A DNA stretch of 64,000 bases from Peribacillus sp. ACCC06369 (GTDB taxonomy: Bacteria > Bacillota > Bacilli > Bacillales > DSM-1321): contig NZ_JAUCEN010000002.1 in NCBI RefSeq assembly GCF_030348945.1, positions 3,844,001-3,908,000 on the forward strand, in the 5' to 3' direction. Below, piece after piece: positions 44,897-54,573 of this stretch (position 1 is its first letter; every line of letters begins with the position of its first letter). A program made the position numbers and the translations under genes. The notes beneath the pieces were generated by a model. That model was not told the origin of the DNA and searched no databases. It saw nothing but the letters and a program-made list of their open reading frames with translations.

Positions 44897-46828
44897 TTAG
44901 CGGCTTACTTCCGCTTTAATCGCTGAAACAAAATCTTCAAATGCGATTGTTTCCGATTTTTGTTCACCGTATTTACGTACGTTCACGCTGCCTTCTTTGG
45001 CTTCATTGTCTCCAACAACCAGCATGTACGGGATTTTTTGCATTTGCGCTTCACGGATTTTATAACCGATTTTCTCGTCACGTGTATCCAGATCGACACG
45101 AATGCCTTGCGCTTTAAGTTTTTCCTGCACTTCTTTCGCATAATCCAAATGCACTTCAGGTGAGACCGGAATCACTTGTGCTTGGATAGGTGCCAGCCAA
45201 GTCGGGAATGCCCCCTTGTATTCTTCGATCAAGTAAGCGACAAAACGTTCCATTGTAGAAACGACCCCGCGGTGGATTACTACCGGGCGGTGCTGCTTAC
45301 CGTCTTCACCGACGTAATTAAGATCAAAACGTTCAGGAAGCAAGAAATCAAGCTGAACAGTGGATAGCGTTTCATCTTTTCCTAAGGCAGTACGCACCTG
45401 AACATCAAGCTTAGGACCGTAGAATGCCGCTTCACCTTCCGCTTCAAAGTAATCCAGACCAAGTTCATCCATAGCACCTTTTAACATGCTTTGGGCTTTT
45501 TCCCACATGGCATCATCATCAAAGTATTTTTCTGTATCCTGCGGATCGCGATATGACAGACGGAATGAATAATCCTTGATATCGAAATCTTTATATACTT
45601 CCAGGACCAGGTTCACAACACGCTTGAACTCTTCTTTGATTTGATCGGGACGGACGAATATGTGCGCATCATTCAATGTCATCCCACGTACGCGCTGAAG
45701 GCCGGAAAGGGCACCTGACATTTCATAGCGGTGCATCAAGCCAAGCTCAGCAATTCGGATTGGCAGTTCGCGGTAGCTGTGGATACTGTTTTTATATACC
45801 ATCATGTGATGCGGACAGTTCATCGGACGCAGGACAAGCTGTTCGTTTTCCATCTCCATGACAGGGAACATGTCGTCCTGGTAATGATCCCAGTGTCCAG
45901 ATGTTTTATAAAGGTCCACGCTTCCCATTACAGGTGTGTAGACATGGTCATAACCCAGGCGTTCTTCTTTATCCACGATATACCTTTCGATTGTCCGGCG
46001 GATTGTCGCGCCTTTTGGTAACCACATCGGCAACCCTTGCCCCACTTTTTGTGAGCTCATGAACAAGTTCAATTCCTTGCCGATTTTACGGTGGTCACGT
46101 TCCTTGGCTTCTTCAAGGAAACGTAAGTGTTCGGATAAATCTTCTTTCTTATAGAAAGCCGTACCATAAATGCGCTGAAGCATTTTGTTTTTGCTATCGC
46201 CTCTCCAGTATGCACCAGCGATGCTCAAAAGCTTGAATTCTTTGATTTTCCCAGTTGATGGAACGTGAATTCCACGGCAAAGGTCAAAGAATTCCCCTTG
46301 CTCATAGAGCGTTACTTGCTGTTCGGCAGGAATCGCATCGATCAACTCCAGTTTATACTCGTCGCCTATTTCTTGAAAACGGGAAATGGCCTCATCACGA
46401 CTCACTTCGATACGGGAAATTTCCAAGTTTTCATTGACGATTTTCTTCATTTCTTTTTCAATCAATGGAAGGTCATCGGGAGTCAATGATTCCTCTAGAT
46501 CTATATCGTAGTAAAAACCGCCCTCGATGACTGGCCCTACACCGAATTTAGCATTTTTGTACAAACGTTTGATCGCTTGTGCCATCAAGTGTGCTGTACT
46601 GTGACGTAATATTTCAAGAGCATCGGCTGCGTCCTGTGTAACGATTTCGATTGTACCGTCTTGTTCAATCGGGCGTTTCAAATCATATAATTCACCATTG
46701 AATTTTCCGGCAATGGATTTTTTCCTTAAACCAGGACTGATGGATGCAGCGATGTCTTCAGTTGTAGTGCCTTTAGCAAACTCCTTGACCGCTCCGTCAG
46801 GAAAAGATATTTTCAGTAATTCAGACAT
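44897..46828 (-). CDS. thrS: Threonine-tRNA ligase
   Basis: 643 aa, full length. TGS domain (residues 1-62), SAD editing domain with [16 protein letters not shown], class II core with motif 2 ([20 protein letters not shown]) and motif 3 ([19 protein letters not shown]), C-terminal anticodon-binding domain. ATG after AAGGAGTG. Preceded by a threonine-type T-box, so induced when tRNA-Thr is uncharged. Confidence 0.98.
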   Translation of the reverse strand: MSELLKISFPDGAVKEFAKGTTTEDIAASISPGLRKKSIAGKFNGELYDLKRPIEQDGTIEIVTQDAADALEILRHSTAHLMAQAIKRLYKNAKFGVGPVIEGGFYYDIDLEESLTPDDLPLIEKEMKKIVNENLEISRIEVSRDEAISRFQEIGDEYKLELIDAIPAEQQVTLYEQGEFFDLCRGIHVPSTGKIKEFKLLSIAGAYWRGDSKNKMLQRIYGTAFYKKEDLSEHLRFLEEAKERDHRKIGKELNLFMSSQKVGQGLPMWLPKGATIRRTIERYIVDKEERLGYDHVYTPVMGSVDLYKTSGHWDHYQDDMFPVMEMENEQLVLRPMNCPHHMMVYKNSIHSYRELPIRIAELGLMHRYEMSGALSGLQRVRGMTLNDAHIFVRPDQIKEEFKRVVNLVLEVYKDFDIKDYSFRLSYRDPQDTEKYFDDDAMWEKAQSMLKGAMDELGLDYFEAEGEAAFYGPKLDVQVRTALGKDETLSTVQLDFLLPERFDLNYVGEDGKQHRPVVIHRGVVSTMERFVAYLIEEYKGAFPTWLAPIQAQVIPVSPEVHLDYAKEVQEKLKAQGIRVDLDTRDEKIGYKIREAQMQKIPYMLVVGDNEAKEGSVNVRKYGEQKSETIAFEDFVSAIKAEVSR

Positions 46829-46888
46829 ACAGTTTCACTCCTTCTTATTGTTCAAACAAATTAAGGGTTTTTGATTCCATTACAACAC

Positions 46889-47170
46889 AAAAAGCCCGCC
46901 CCTGTATAAAACAGGGACGAGCTTAGTAATAAATATCATTAACCCGCGGTTCCACCCTCGTTCCATCTTGCTTTTCACGGCAAAACGGCACTTGTAACTT
47001 GGTAACGGCAGCTTCCCGTCAGCTCATATTCGCAGAATGCTTGCTTTCCGAGCCGAAGTTTAAAGGTGGTAAGTGTTCCATGCGAATAGGAAGCTTACAG
47101 CCTGTTGGCTTCCCTCTCTGATAATCGGCGACTAGAATACCCTTGTCCTCATCATAACTTTTTGTTTTTT
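46889..47170 (-). promoter_or_regulatory. T-box leader of thrS
   Basis: T-box core AGGGTGGAACCGCGG near 46944-46959 (minus), then a terminator (AAGCCCG-CCCTGT with ACAGGG-CGAGCTT, 46889-46924). ACC (Thr) followed by A at 47068-47070 is the probable specifier codon. Confidence 0.9.
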
Positions 47171-47185
47171 AATAGTATGTAGGAA

Positions 47186-47214
47186 ATTATAATTTGTTAT
47201 ACGGTGAAAATCAA
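47186..47214 (-). promoter_or_regulatory. thrS promoter (sigma-A)
   Basis: -35 TTGATT (47209-47214), 17-bp spacer, -10 TATAAT (47186-47191). Confidence 0.7.
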
Positions 47215-47241
47215 GGTTAATTTTCTTTTTCCCAAGAAAGA

Positions 47242-48078
47242 TCATTCAAATGCATTAGAAAAAGACGAAAGTGGCAAGATGGTCGCCCGTTCTTCGAAAA
47301 TCCTTGAAATGGTCTGGATCAGCCCCTCTTCCTTGTCATCGGTATAGATACACAAGTTTTCAGGAGCAATCGATAAAAGTGGGGCAAGTATCACCGTATC
47401 TAGAAAAAGTGAACTTTTGGCAAGAAGCCTCCTGTCGATCATACTATTGATTTTTGGTCGGTCGAGCTTGCTTAATTTCTGATCATAGAAGTGAAAACCA
47501 TCCCGATTGACGAGGTGAAGCTTTCTTAATTTCGACTCCTGCCCCTGAAGGCAATCACGGAGAGTGGCAATGAAATTTTGATAATCCTGTTCCAACTTGT
47601 ATTCATCAATTGCCTTGACGACATACTTTTCCAAAGTGTGCTGAAATGATTTTAAACGGAAAGTCGTAAAAGAATCGAATGAAAAAGATACCTTCCCCGC
47701 CAAAATGCTTTGTAGTCCTTCCTCAATCAATCGTTTCTCCGTACTGAATACTTCTTCTTGATTCCTTGCACGTTCCCCTTCAATGATGGATGAAGCAATC
47801 TCAGTGATGGCTTCAATTTCTTCCCGTTCCCTATAAAAAAATTTACCGACTATTATTTGCTCCAGAACAGGAAGCGTCTTTTCTTCCAATAAAAAAGAAT
47901 GAAATGCATCACGAAGCAGAATTAGCCATTTATCACCTGAAGACTCCGTCATATCCACATGCATGCCTTGTTGCGGAAGAAATCGAATGTATGGTTGAAA
48001 TTCTGCCCCTAGCGGATGGGCAGAAACGAAATTCAGTAATTTCAATGCCTCTGAATCGTTTTGAAACGAAATTTGCAC
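47242..48078 (-). CDS. ytxC: Sporulation protein YtxC family
   Basis: 278 aa, YtxC-like by length, position between dnaI and thrS, and the conserved stretch KFFYREREEIEAITEIASSI. Mostly helical and soluble; function unknown, linked to sporulation by name only. GTG start after GGGGGG. It has no visible tie to thrS, which has its own promoter. Confidence 0.8.
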   Translation of the reverse strand: MQISFQNDSEALKLLNFVSAHPLGAEFQPYIRFLPQQGMHVDMTESSGDKWLILLRDAFHSFLLEEKTLPVLEQIIVGKFFYREREEIEAITEIASSIIEGERARNQEEVFSTEKRLIEEGLQSILAGKVSFSFDSFTTFRLKSFQHTLEKYVVKAIDEYKLEQDYQNFIATLRDCLQGQESKLRKLHLVNRDGFHFYDQKLSKLDRPKINSMIDRRLLAKSSLFLDTVILAPLLSIAPENLCIYTDDKEEGLIQTISRIFEERATILPLSSFSNAFE

Positions 48079-48164
48079 TACGACATCCCCCCTTCCCCCT
48101 TGCTTCTTTTTTCATGTATATGGGGATGGGGACGTGTTTAGAAGTAGGATGGACCTTGTAATAA

Positions 48165-48195
48165 GAAAAAAGTGACCTCCATTAAGAGACCACTT
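48165..48195 (-). terminator. Terminator after dnaI
   Basis: AAGTGACCTC (48170-48179) pairs with GAGACCACTT (48186-48195) allowing two wobbles; T run on the minus strand. Confidence 0.7.
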
Positions 48196-48199
48196 TCCT

Positions 48200-49138
48200 T
48201 TATCTTCTCCGATTCACGCCATCCAGCTTGACCGGCTCCGCTAAATATTGAATTCGTTCCAGTACCCTGGCCGCCTTCACTTCTTCCTTCTCACCACGCT
48301 GTGAAAAGGTTAGGTGATTCTCCAAGCCATTCATGTCAAAATTCGAAGTAAAAAACGTCGGCAGGTTTTCCAGCATCCTAAATTGCAAAATCGGACCAAA
48401 AACCTCATCGCGTCCCCAGCTCGTCATGGACTCCGCTCCAATATCATCCAGCATGAGGACAGGTGCCGTTTTCACCATCTCAATTTTTTCATTGACCGTA
48501 TTATCACCTATCGACCCTTTAAGTTCCCTCAAGTAGTCAGGCACATAGACAATAAGGGAGGAAATCTGCCTTTCTGCAAGTTCATTGGCAATCGCACCTA
48601 ATAAATAGGTTTTCCCAACACCGAATTTCCCGTATATATATAAGCCTTTTTGCCTTTTACCTGGCTCATACTCCATAATGAACGACATCGCCTTACTTAA
48701 AACACCCAAGCGTTTGTTTTCATCATCCGTTTGAGTGAAGTCCTCGATGGTCGCCTTTAAAATATCCTTCGGCACGTAAAGGCTGCGGATCAATTTTTCC
48801 CGTTTCCGCTTTTCATCCTCTGCGAATTTCCGTGGGCAGATTTCATAATTCAGATTCAAGGCCTTCCCTTGAACGACCAATTTAGGATAATACCCATGCA
48901 TCATATTGATACAGCCATCCAAGCTTGGACATTTATCACACTTATTGCTTTGTGAAGTGAACTCATAAAGCTTACCCAAGTTTTTGTCTATCATTTCCTT
49001 CGTGACAGTCGAACTGTTGGCATTCAAAAATAACCGCACCTGTTCGTCTTCAAAAATCTCTTGTTTCAGCTTTTCATAACGCTCTTGAAATTGGTTTGTA
49101 TTGGCCAATTTATTAAGGGATCTATTAATCTTTTCCAT
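48200..49138 (-). CDS. dnaI: Primosomal protein DnaI (helicase loader)
   Basis: 312-aa AAA+ ATPase that loads the replicative helicase DnaC at oriC and at stalled forks. N-terminal zinc-binding domain (CDKCPSLDGC ... H ... C), Walker A YGKFGVGKTYLLGAI (about 175), Walker B VLMLDDIGAE, sensor region RGEKEEVKAARVLER. The start overlaps the end of dnaB by 14 nt; ribosome site GGAGGTG lies within dnaB. Confidence 0.96.
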   Translation of the reverse strand: MEKINRSLNKLANTNQFQERYEKLKQEIFEDEQVRLFLNANSSTVTKEMIDKNLGKLYEFTSQSNKCDKCPSLDGCINMMHGYYPKLVVQGKALNLNYEICPRKFAEDEKRKREKLIRSLYVPKDILKATIEDFTQTDDENKRLGVLSKAMSFIMEYEPGKRQKGLYIYGKFGVGKTYLLGAIANELAERQISSLIVYVPDYLRELKGSIGDNTVNEKIEMVKTAPVLMLDDIGAESMTSWGRDEVFGPILQFRMLENLPTFFTSNFDMNGLENHLTFSQRGEKEEVKAARVLERIQYLAEPVKLDGVNRRR

Positions 49139-50549
49139 CGTTCATTTCACCTCCAGCTTTCCACTGCTTCCATTTCTCCTGAAGCTCACGTTTCTGGGCA
49201 TTCAATTCAGGCTGATCCGCATTCTGCTCCTGCGGTGCTTCTTCTTTTTTCTCAAGCCACTCCGGAACCACTTCTTCCCGTATCGTCTTTTTCCGGCCGC
49301 CCTTCGCAACATTCCTGCTTCCTTGAGCCCAGTCCTGATATTTCCGGTGTTCATTTTTAGCCAGTTCCATCGCCTCGATGACCGTGGAGACCTTCAGCCG
49401 TGCCCAATGGCCTGCCAGCTTTTCCACATAGCCCTTCGTGAACTTCATATCCGTTTTGAGCATGACATATTCAATCAAGACGTTGACGACACCCGGATTC
49501 AGCTTTTGATTGATCATCACGCCCTCCACCACTTTCAAATCACCGCTTGATGGCTCAGCACCGCCTGACAATTGCATCAGCCGCTCCCTTGGAGAAATCG
49601 TCTCCAAATGACGGATGAGCTCTTGTTCCTGCGTTTTCGGTTCTTCTTTTTGTGTCCGTTCACGGATCGGCTGCACGCGATTGACAAGGGAAGGCATATC
49701 GGCCTGCCGTTCGATCTGATACCAGTCCCTCGCCGCCTTCCTAAGCATTTCCTCATCGATCTCATCATCCAATGAAACGGCATCCATTACTAGTTTTTGC
49801 ATTTCAAGCGGATCAATGCCATATAAAAAAGCAAGCTTGGCAATCGTACTTTTTATTTTCGGGGTAAAGGCCTTTTTCGGTACGATCGAGGATTTCATCC
49901 CGGCAATTAAAAGTTCAAAATCAAATAAGTTGTCAAACCCCGTTGGTTCGACGCCATCCGCCCGATCGATGAATTGCTGTTCAGGCATCGGTTTCCATTC
50001 ATTTTTCGCTTCATCCGTTACATATAAAGAGTCCAAGTGATCTGATGAGAATACCTCCGCAAAAGATTTAGTCACACTTTCATATTGATCCGTTAAGATA
50101 TGATCATCACAAAAGAATCTCTTCAACCGGTTGAATTGTACTTTACCTATTTTTTTGTATAAGTAGATATTCAGCATTCCATCCGTGAAAAATTGCTGTG
50201 GGGAAAGCGGCGGGTTTAACTCATAGATAAATTCCTTCGTGTCATTCTCCGATTTCTTATATACATTCAACAAACCGATTCCCTCAAGTAAAAGCCGTGC
50301 TTCGTAAATATCACCTAACTTAAGGCCGATGGTATTCATTAATTGATAGTGTGAGGAGGTTTCCGACCATAGCCTGTTTTCCTCCAACTCACTCCACAAC
50401 GTCATATAAAGGCTGATACAGATAGGTCCAATAAGAGGTTGATATAGTCGGGTCAGTATTTTCCGATCATAATCATGAAGCAGCCCCGCAGATGAGACCA
50501 AATATGAATCCGCTGGGAGCAATTCTTGCCAATGCATTGACATCTCCAT
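49125..50549 (-). CDS. dnaB: Replication initiation and membrane attachment protein DnaB
   Basis: 474-aa Firmicute DnaB (not the E. coli helicase); acts with DnaD and DnaI to load the helicase at the origin and restart sites. N-terminal winged-helix region (LTRLYQPLIGPICISLYMTL) and C-terminal DnaB/DnaD domain (NPGVVNVLIEYVMLKTDMKF ... VEKLAGHWAR) are clear. ATG 50549 follows AAAGG by 5 nt; ATG 50537 (MHWQELLP) follows GGAG by 6 nt and is equally possible. Between nrdR and dnaI. Confidence 0.93.
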   Translation of the reverse strand: MEMSMHWQELLPADSYLVSSAGLLHDYDRKILTRLYQPLIGPICISLYMTLWSELEENRLWSETSSHYQLMNTIGLKLGDIYEARLLLEGIGLLNVYKKSENDTKEFIYELNPPLSPQQFFTDGMLNIYLYKKIGKVQFNRLKRFFCDDHILTDQYESVTKSFAEVFSSDHLDSLYVTDEAKNEWKPMPEQQFIDRADGVEPTGFDNLFDFELLIAGMKSSIVPKKAFTPKIKSTIAKLAFLYGIDPLEMQKLVMDAVSLDDEIDEEMLRKAARDWYQIERQADMPSLVNRVQPIRERTQKEEPKTQEQELIRHLETISPRERLMQLSGGAEPSSGDLKVVEGVMINQKLNPGVVNVLIEYVMLKTDMKFTKGYVEKLAGHWARLKVSTVIEAMELAKNEHRKYQDWAQGSRNVAKGGRKKTIREEVVPEWLEKKEEAPQEQNADQPELNAQKRELQEKWKQWKAGGEMNDGKD

Positions 50550-50601
50550 TCAAACCTTTCAAAAGATGTAGTGAAAAAAGAGCCAAAGTAAATCTTCAGC
50601 T

Positions 50602-51066
50602 CTACTTTCTTTCTTTATTTATTAAATCTTTCAATTCATCGATAAAGACATTGATGTCTTTAAATTGCCGATAGACGGATGCGAACCGAACATAGGCCAC
50701 CTCATCGACTTCTGCCAGCTTATCCATCACCATTTCGCCGACACTGTCGCTTTTCACTTCCGCTATGCCCTGATTGCGCAGTTCTTTTTCTACATAACTG
50801 GTAATTTGCTCTAGTTCTTTCAAGGGAACCGGACGTTTTTCGCAAGCCCTGATTAAGCCACGCAGGATTTTATCACGACTGAACTCTTCCCGTGTCCCGC
50901 CCTTTTTCACTACAATAAGAGGTGTTTCCTCCACCTTTTCAAATGTCGTGAATCGAAAACCACATGCCTCACATTCACGGCGTCGTCGAATCGATTTACT
51001 TTCATCGACTGGCCTGGAATCGAGCACTCTTGTTCCGTTATATTGACATGATGGGCATTTCATCAT
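50602..51066 (-). CDS. nrdR: Transcriptional repressor NrdR
   Basis: 154 aa. N-terminal zinc ribbon (MKCPSCQ ... CEACGFRF; four cysteines) and an ATP-cone domain ([20 protein letters not shown]). Senses dATP/ATP and represses ribonucleotide reductase genes. GGAG site 6 nt before the ATG. First gene of nrdR-dnaB-dnaI, as in B. subtilis. Confidence 0.97.
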   Translation of the reverse strand: MMKCPSCQYNGTRVLDSRPVDESKSIRRRRECEACGFRFTTFEKVEETPLIVVKKGGTREEFSRDKILRGLIRACEKRPVPLKELEQITSYVEKELRNQGIAEVKSDSVGEMVMDKLAEVDEVAYVRFASVYRQFKDINVFIDELKDLINKERK

Positions 51067-51137
51067 TATCAGCTCCGTATTTTATGTAGGACTCCCCTAT
51101 CTAAATGTTCCCCAAGGAATTACTTTTCTACCTTAAT

Positions 51138-51165
51138 CTTATATTAAAAGGAACGGCCAGTACAA
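51138..51165 (-). promoter_or_regulatory. Candidate nrdR-dnaB-dnaI promoter
   Basis: -35 TTGTAC (51160-51165), 16-bp spacer, -10 TATAAG (51138-51143). A 9-bp hairpin (AAAAAGTGT/ACACTTTTT, 51168-51200) lies just upstream. Confidence 0.4.
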
Positions 51166-51269
51166 GTAAAAAGTGTAACTTCCAGCAGTAGACACTTTTT
51201 GTCATGCACTTGAAGCACCTTTATCAAAGTCTTTTTGTTCATGGCTATCTTACCCTATAAAATTAAAAA

Positions 51270-51292
51270 AGAGATGCACCCATGGCATCTCT
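51270..51292 (-). terminator. Terminator after speD
   Basis: AGAGATGC (51270-51277) pairs with GCATCTCT (51285-51292), T run on the minus strand. Confidence 0.85.
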
Positions 51293-51307
51293 GTGTATAC
51301 GTGTTTT

Positions 51308-51706
51308 TTATAGGGCACTTAGATTGGCTTTTTTCATTTGTACAGGACCTAATCCACGTGGTAATTCTATGTTTTCACGTGTTTGCGCGTTCAAAGCTTC
51401 TGCAATATAATCTGCCGCAATATTCGGATCCAAGTTACCGCATGTATAGACATCAATGCTAGCATAGCCGTGTTCTGGAAAACTGTGAATCGTTAAGTGT
51501 GATTCAGAAATGATGACAACCCCGCTAACTCCTTGTGGAGCAAACTTGTGAAAGGCAACTTCTCTTACCTCTGCACCTGATTTCAAAGCAGCATCAACAA
51601 AAATCTTTTCAATTAAATCGATATTGTTCAGTTTTTCAAAGTCACAACCCCAAAGTTCAGAAATGACATGTCTACCCATAGTTTCCATAGTGTAAGCTGT
51701 TTCCAT
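51308..51706 (-). CDS. speD: S-adenosylmethionine decarboxylase proenzyme
   Basis: 132-aa pyruvoyl enzyme that makes decarboxylated SAM for spermidine synthesis. Self-cleavage occurs before the Ser of [14 protein letters not shown]; the Ser becomes the pyruvoyl group. The catalytic Cys of VYTCGNL is present. The ATG at 51706 ([11 protein letters not shown]) is 6 nt after GGGGGAAG; an in-frame ATG at codon 7 would give the shorter form of relatives. Has its own promoter and a leader that may hide the ribosome site. Confidence 0.93.
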   Translation of the reverse strand: METAYTMETMGRHVISELWGCDFEKLNNIDLIEKIFVDAALKSGAEVREVAFHKFAPQGVSGVVIISESHLTIHSFPEHGYASIDVYTCGNLDPNIAADYIAEALNAQTRENIELPRGLGPVQMKKANLSAL

Positions 51707-51712
51707 ATTAAG

Positions 51713-51765
51713 CTTCCCCCTTACCATGATTAAAAATTAAGTCTGATAACTACCACGGGGGAAAG
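51713..51765 (-). promoter_or_regulatory. Possible ribosome-site-sequestering leader of speD
   Basis: Leader sequence TTCCCCC on the minus strand (complement of GGGGGAA, 51757-51763) can pair with the speD ribosome site GGGGGAA (complement of TTCCCCC, 51714-51720), seven perfect base pairs around a loop of about 36 nt. The pairing is seen; control of translation is inferred. Confidence 0.4.
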
Positions 51766-51837
51766 TTAGTCCAAAGAGGTCCTAACCCTTTAAGTAGCCA
51801 TCATGCAAACCGCTTTTGAAGAAGTTCACGATTCATA

Positions 51838-51866
51838 GTATATATGGTTTGAATTTTTTTTGCAAC
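51838..51866 (-). promoter_or_regulatory. speD promoter (sigma-A)
   Basis: -35 TTGCAA (51861-51866), 17-bp spacer, -10 TATACT (51838-51843), giving a leader of about 125 nt. Confidence 0.75.
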
Positions 51867-52006
51867 TCCAATTTGAATTTTTGGAAAGATAAACTTTAAA
51901 TGTAATAGGGTTATAGTGAAGGGGCAAATTTGAGGAAGATTACTGTTTTCGGGTTTATTCAACGCCTTAAAACCGCCAGAATTGATTGATCAATGAATGA
52001 AAAATA
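51867..52006. other. gapB-speD spacer, no gene seen
   Basis: AT-rich spacer between the speD promoter and the gapB terminator. No ORF with a ribosome site or recognisable motif was found. Confidence 0.5.
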
Positions 52007-52031
52007 GCCCGCTAAAAAAATTTTAGCAGGC
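52007..52031 (-). terminator. Terminator after gapB
   Basis: GCC-GCTAAAA (from 52007) pairs with TTTTAGC-GGC (to 52031). Confidence 0.75.
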
Positions 52032-52044
52032 CCGTTTATTTTCA

Positions 52045-53082
52045 TTATTTTACTGTTAACTCGACTTCTGAAGTTTTTTTCAACTCGGACGCAACTAATT
52101 TCACAAGGTCCACTACCCGGTTGGAGTAACCCCACTCATTATCATACCATGCCAGGACTTTCACTTTCCTGTTCCCAATCATCATCGTTGTCAAACCATC
52201 GATGATGGCAGAGTGAGGATTAGTTTTGAAATCGCTGGAAACTAAAGGTTCCATCGTGAATTCCATGATTCCTTTAAGTTCATTTTCCGAAGCGTCGATG
52301 AACGCTTGGTTCACTTCATCAATCGTGACATCACAGTTTAGGTCCACAACAAGATCGACTAGAGATACGTTAGGTGTCGGTACGCGTATCGCCATTCCAT
52401 GAAGTTTGCCTTTTAATTGAGGCAACACCAGGGAGATGGCTTTTGCAGCCCCTGTGGTGGTAGGAATGATGCTTTCCGCAGCGGCACGGGCTCGTCTTAA
52501 GTCTTTGTGCGGGTTATCGATATTATTTTGATCATTTGTATAAGAATGTATCGTTGTCATTAAACCGTTGTTTATGCCGAATTTTTCATCAAGCACTTTT
52601 GCAACCGGTCCAAGACAGTTAGTTGTACAAGATGCATTGGATATGACAAAATGCTTGTCGATTTCCAGCACTTCCTGATTGACGCCCATAACAATGGTAA
52701 CGTCTTCATTTTTACCCGGCGCGGATAAAATCACCCTTTTTGCCCCTGCTTCTAAATGAAGAGCCGCTTTAGAACGGTCATTAAATTTACCCGTAGCTTC
52801 AATTACAATATCTATGTTCATCTCTTTCCAAGGCAATAGCTTTGGATCGCGGTTATTTATTAGTTTTACTCGGCGGCCATTCACTACAAGTGAATCATCT
52901 TCCGCTATAATGATACCGTCGAATTTACCATGTATCGTATCATATTTTAGTAAGTGGGCTAAAGTTTCAGCAGGATAGCTTGCATTAATGGCAACAATGT
53001 CCAAACTCTCATCTAATATGGCCTTTCGGAAAACCATTCTTCCAATTCTCCCAAATCCGTTAATCGCTATTCTTGAATTCAT
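52045..53082 (-). CDS. gapB: Glyceraldehyde-3-phosphate dehydrogenase, gluconeogenic
   Basis: 345 aa. NAD(P)-binding N-terminus (AINGFGRIGRMVFRKAI), catalytic Cys in NASCTTNCLGP, and substrate loop. GapB type by position between coaE and speD; B. subtilis GapB works with NADP in the gluconeogenic direction and is repressed by CcpN on glucose. Residues after the first strand (VAINASYPAETL) fit the GapB rather than the glycolytic GapA pattern. GGAGGG site before the ATG. Confidence 0.94.
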   Translation of the reverse strand: MNSRIAINGFGRIGRMVFRKAILDESLDIVAINASYPAETLAHLLKYDTIHGKFDGIIIAEDDSLVVNGRRVKLINNRDPKLLPWKEMNIDIVIEATGKFNDRSKAALHLEAGAKRVILSAPGKNEDVTIVMGVNQEVLEIDKHFVISNASCTTNCLGPVAKVLDEKFGINNGLMTTIHSYTNDQNNIDNPHKDLRRARAAAESIIPTTTGAAKAISLVLPQLKGKLHGMAIRVPTPNVSLVDLVVDLNCDVTIDEVNQAFIDASENELKGIMEFTMEPLVSSDFKTNPHSAIIDGLTTMMIGNRKVKVLAWYDNEWGYSNRVVDLVKLVASELKKTSEVELTVK

Positions 53083-53200
53083 TGTTCGGACCCTCCAAAA
53101 AATATTAATGTTATACTTATTACCTTTCTTATGTAATTAGTATAACATAATTCAGTTGAATTGTGCTAATAAAAATGCGGATTGTTCTTATTTTTTCAAC

Positions 53201-53236
53201 ATAAAAGGAAGAAACCCTGAGGTTTCTTCCTTTTAT
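53201..53236 (-). terminator. Terminator after coaE
   Basis: Perfect 16-bp stem (53201-53216 with 53221-53236), 4-nt loop; closes the polA-mutM-ytaF-coaE unit. Confidence 0.88.
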
Positions 53237-53241
53237 CACAA

Positions 53242-53841
53242 TTATATGACATGCCAATCGCTAAGTATGGCCTTCACTTGCTTCTTCGTATCATTAATGT
53301 CTCCATTATTGTCGATGACGGCATCCGCTAAAGCCTTTTTATCGGCCAAGGGCATTTGCGAATGGATCCTGGCAAGTGCCTCCGTCTCCGAAAGACCATT
53401 CCTGTTCATTAATCGTTTCAGTTGAACTTGCTCATCCACATATATCAAAAGCGTCTTTTCCACCATGAATGTCAGCTTACTTTCAAATAGGAGCGGAATA
53501 TCCATGAACACAGTTTCTTCCCCTGAAGCGAGTGCCTCTTCCGTCTTGAGGCGCATCCAATTCCTGACGGCAGGATGCACGATGCCATTCAATAGCAATC
53601 TCTTTTCCTGATCATGAAATATTATCGACCCAAGCTTTGCGCGGTCTATATTCCCATCCTTCAATAAGATATCTTCACCAAATGCCTTCACAACTTGATG
53701 ATAGGCTTCTTCACCTGGCTCAACGACAGCACGGGAAGCCAGATCTGCATCCACAATCGTGAATCCCAGTTCCTGTAAATAGAGGCTGACACTGCTTTTC
53801 CCACTAGCGATGCCTCCGGTGATTCCAATGATTTGTCCCAT
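53242..53841 (-). CDS. coaE: Dephospho-CoA kinase
   Basis: 199-aa P-loop kinase, last step of CoA synthesis. Walker A GITGGIASGKSSV at residues 5-17; DADLASRAVVEPG and the LID region follow. GGGGGAG site before the ATG. Last gene of the polA-mutM-ytaF-coaE unit. Confidence 0.96.
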   Translation of the reverse strand: MGQIIGITGGIASGKSSVSLYLQELGFTIVDADLASRAVVEPGEEAYHQVVKAFGEDILLKDGNIDRAKLGSIIFHDQEKRLLLNGIVHPAVRNWMRLKTEEALASGEETVFMDIPLLFESKLTFMVEKTLLIYVDEQVQLKRLMNRNGLSETEALARIHSQMPLADKKALADAVIDNNGDINDTKKQVKAILSDWHVI

Positions 53842-53865
53842 ACGCTCCCCCTTTTAAACCACGTA

Positions 53866-54498
53866 TCATAACTTGAATAAACCGATGATGATCAATAGTA
53901 CACCTGGAAGAAAGGTCAAATGCTGGACAACTTTATTATTTGAAAGCAGTTTCCCGCTTTGAATTCCGCTCCAAATGAAAATCGAACTCATAACAGCGAT
54001 GCATCCTGCGAGGATAATCGGTGAAATCCCGATCATAGCCGCTCCGACTCCAGCTCCGAACGCATCCAGCGAAAGTGCAAACCCCAGCACAAGCGCTTCA
54101 ATACCGGTGATCGTACCTGATTTATCAAAATCAGCATTCAATGGTTTTTGTAAAATATTAATGACTACCCCAAGTGATTTAATTTCAAAATTAAAGATGA
54201 TCTTTTCATGGTATCTATCATCTTTCAGATCTTTTTCAGGCTTAAAATACTGGTATACCATCCAGGCACCAAGAAAGATGAGGATGATGCCCCCCGTTTT
54301 TTCAGCCGCCCCGATAGATATGAGCTGGCTGATGAATTGTCCGATGACCATCGCTATACCTAAACTCAATGCAGAACAAAATGAGATGACCGCTATTGAC
54401 TTTAAGGGGATTTTCATCTTCCGCATACCGAATGTCAAACCTACGCCAAACCCGTCAATACTAACTGCAAAAGCAAGAAAAATAATTTGTAGCCACAT
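53866..54498 (-). CDS. ytaF: MntP/YtaF-family sporulation membrane protein
   Basis: 210 aa with six hydrophobic spans in two similar halves, each with an acidic motif in the membrane (SIDGFGVGLTFG and SLDAFGAGVGAAM), the layout of MntP manganese exporters. B. subtilis YtaF is grouped with sporulation proteins. Ion specificity cannot be told. GAAGGAG site. Between mutM and coaE. Confidence 0.88.
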   Translation of the reverse strand: MWLQIIFLAFAVSIDGFGVGLTFGMRKMKIPLKSIAVISFCSALSLGIAMVIGQFISQLISIGAAEKTGGIILIFLGAWMVYQYFKPEKDLKDDRYHEKIIFNFEIKSLGVVINILQKPLNADFDKSGTITGIEALVLGFALSLDAFGAGVGAAMIGISPIILAGCIAVMSSIFIWSGIQSGKLLSNNKVVQHLTFLPGVLLIIIGLFKL

Positions 54499-54573
54499 CG
54501 GAATATTACTCCTTCCCTTCTCGTTGCTACCCTAGTATATGGAAGGAGCCCATCCGATGTGTTTGAAAAAACA

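Noticed and set aside
51168-51200. Hairpin AAAAAGTGT/ACACTTTTT as the terminator of speD
   Set aside because: A better terminator (51270-51292) lies nearer the speD stop; this one abuts the nrdR promoter and its role is unclear.
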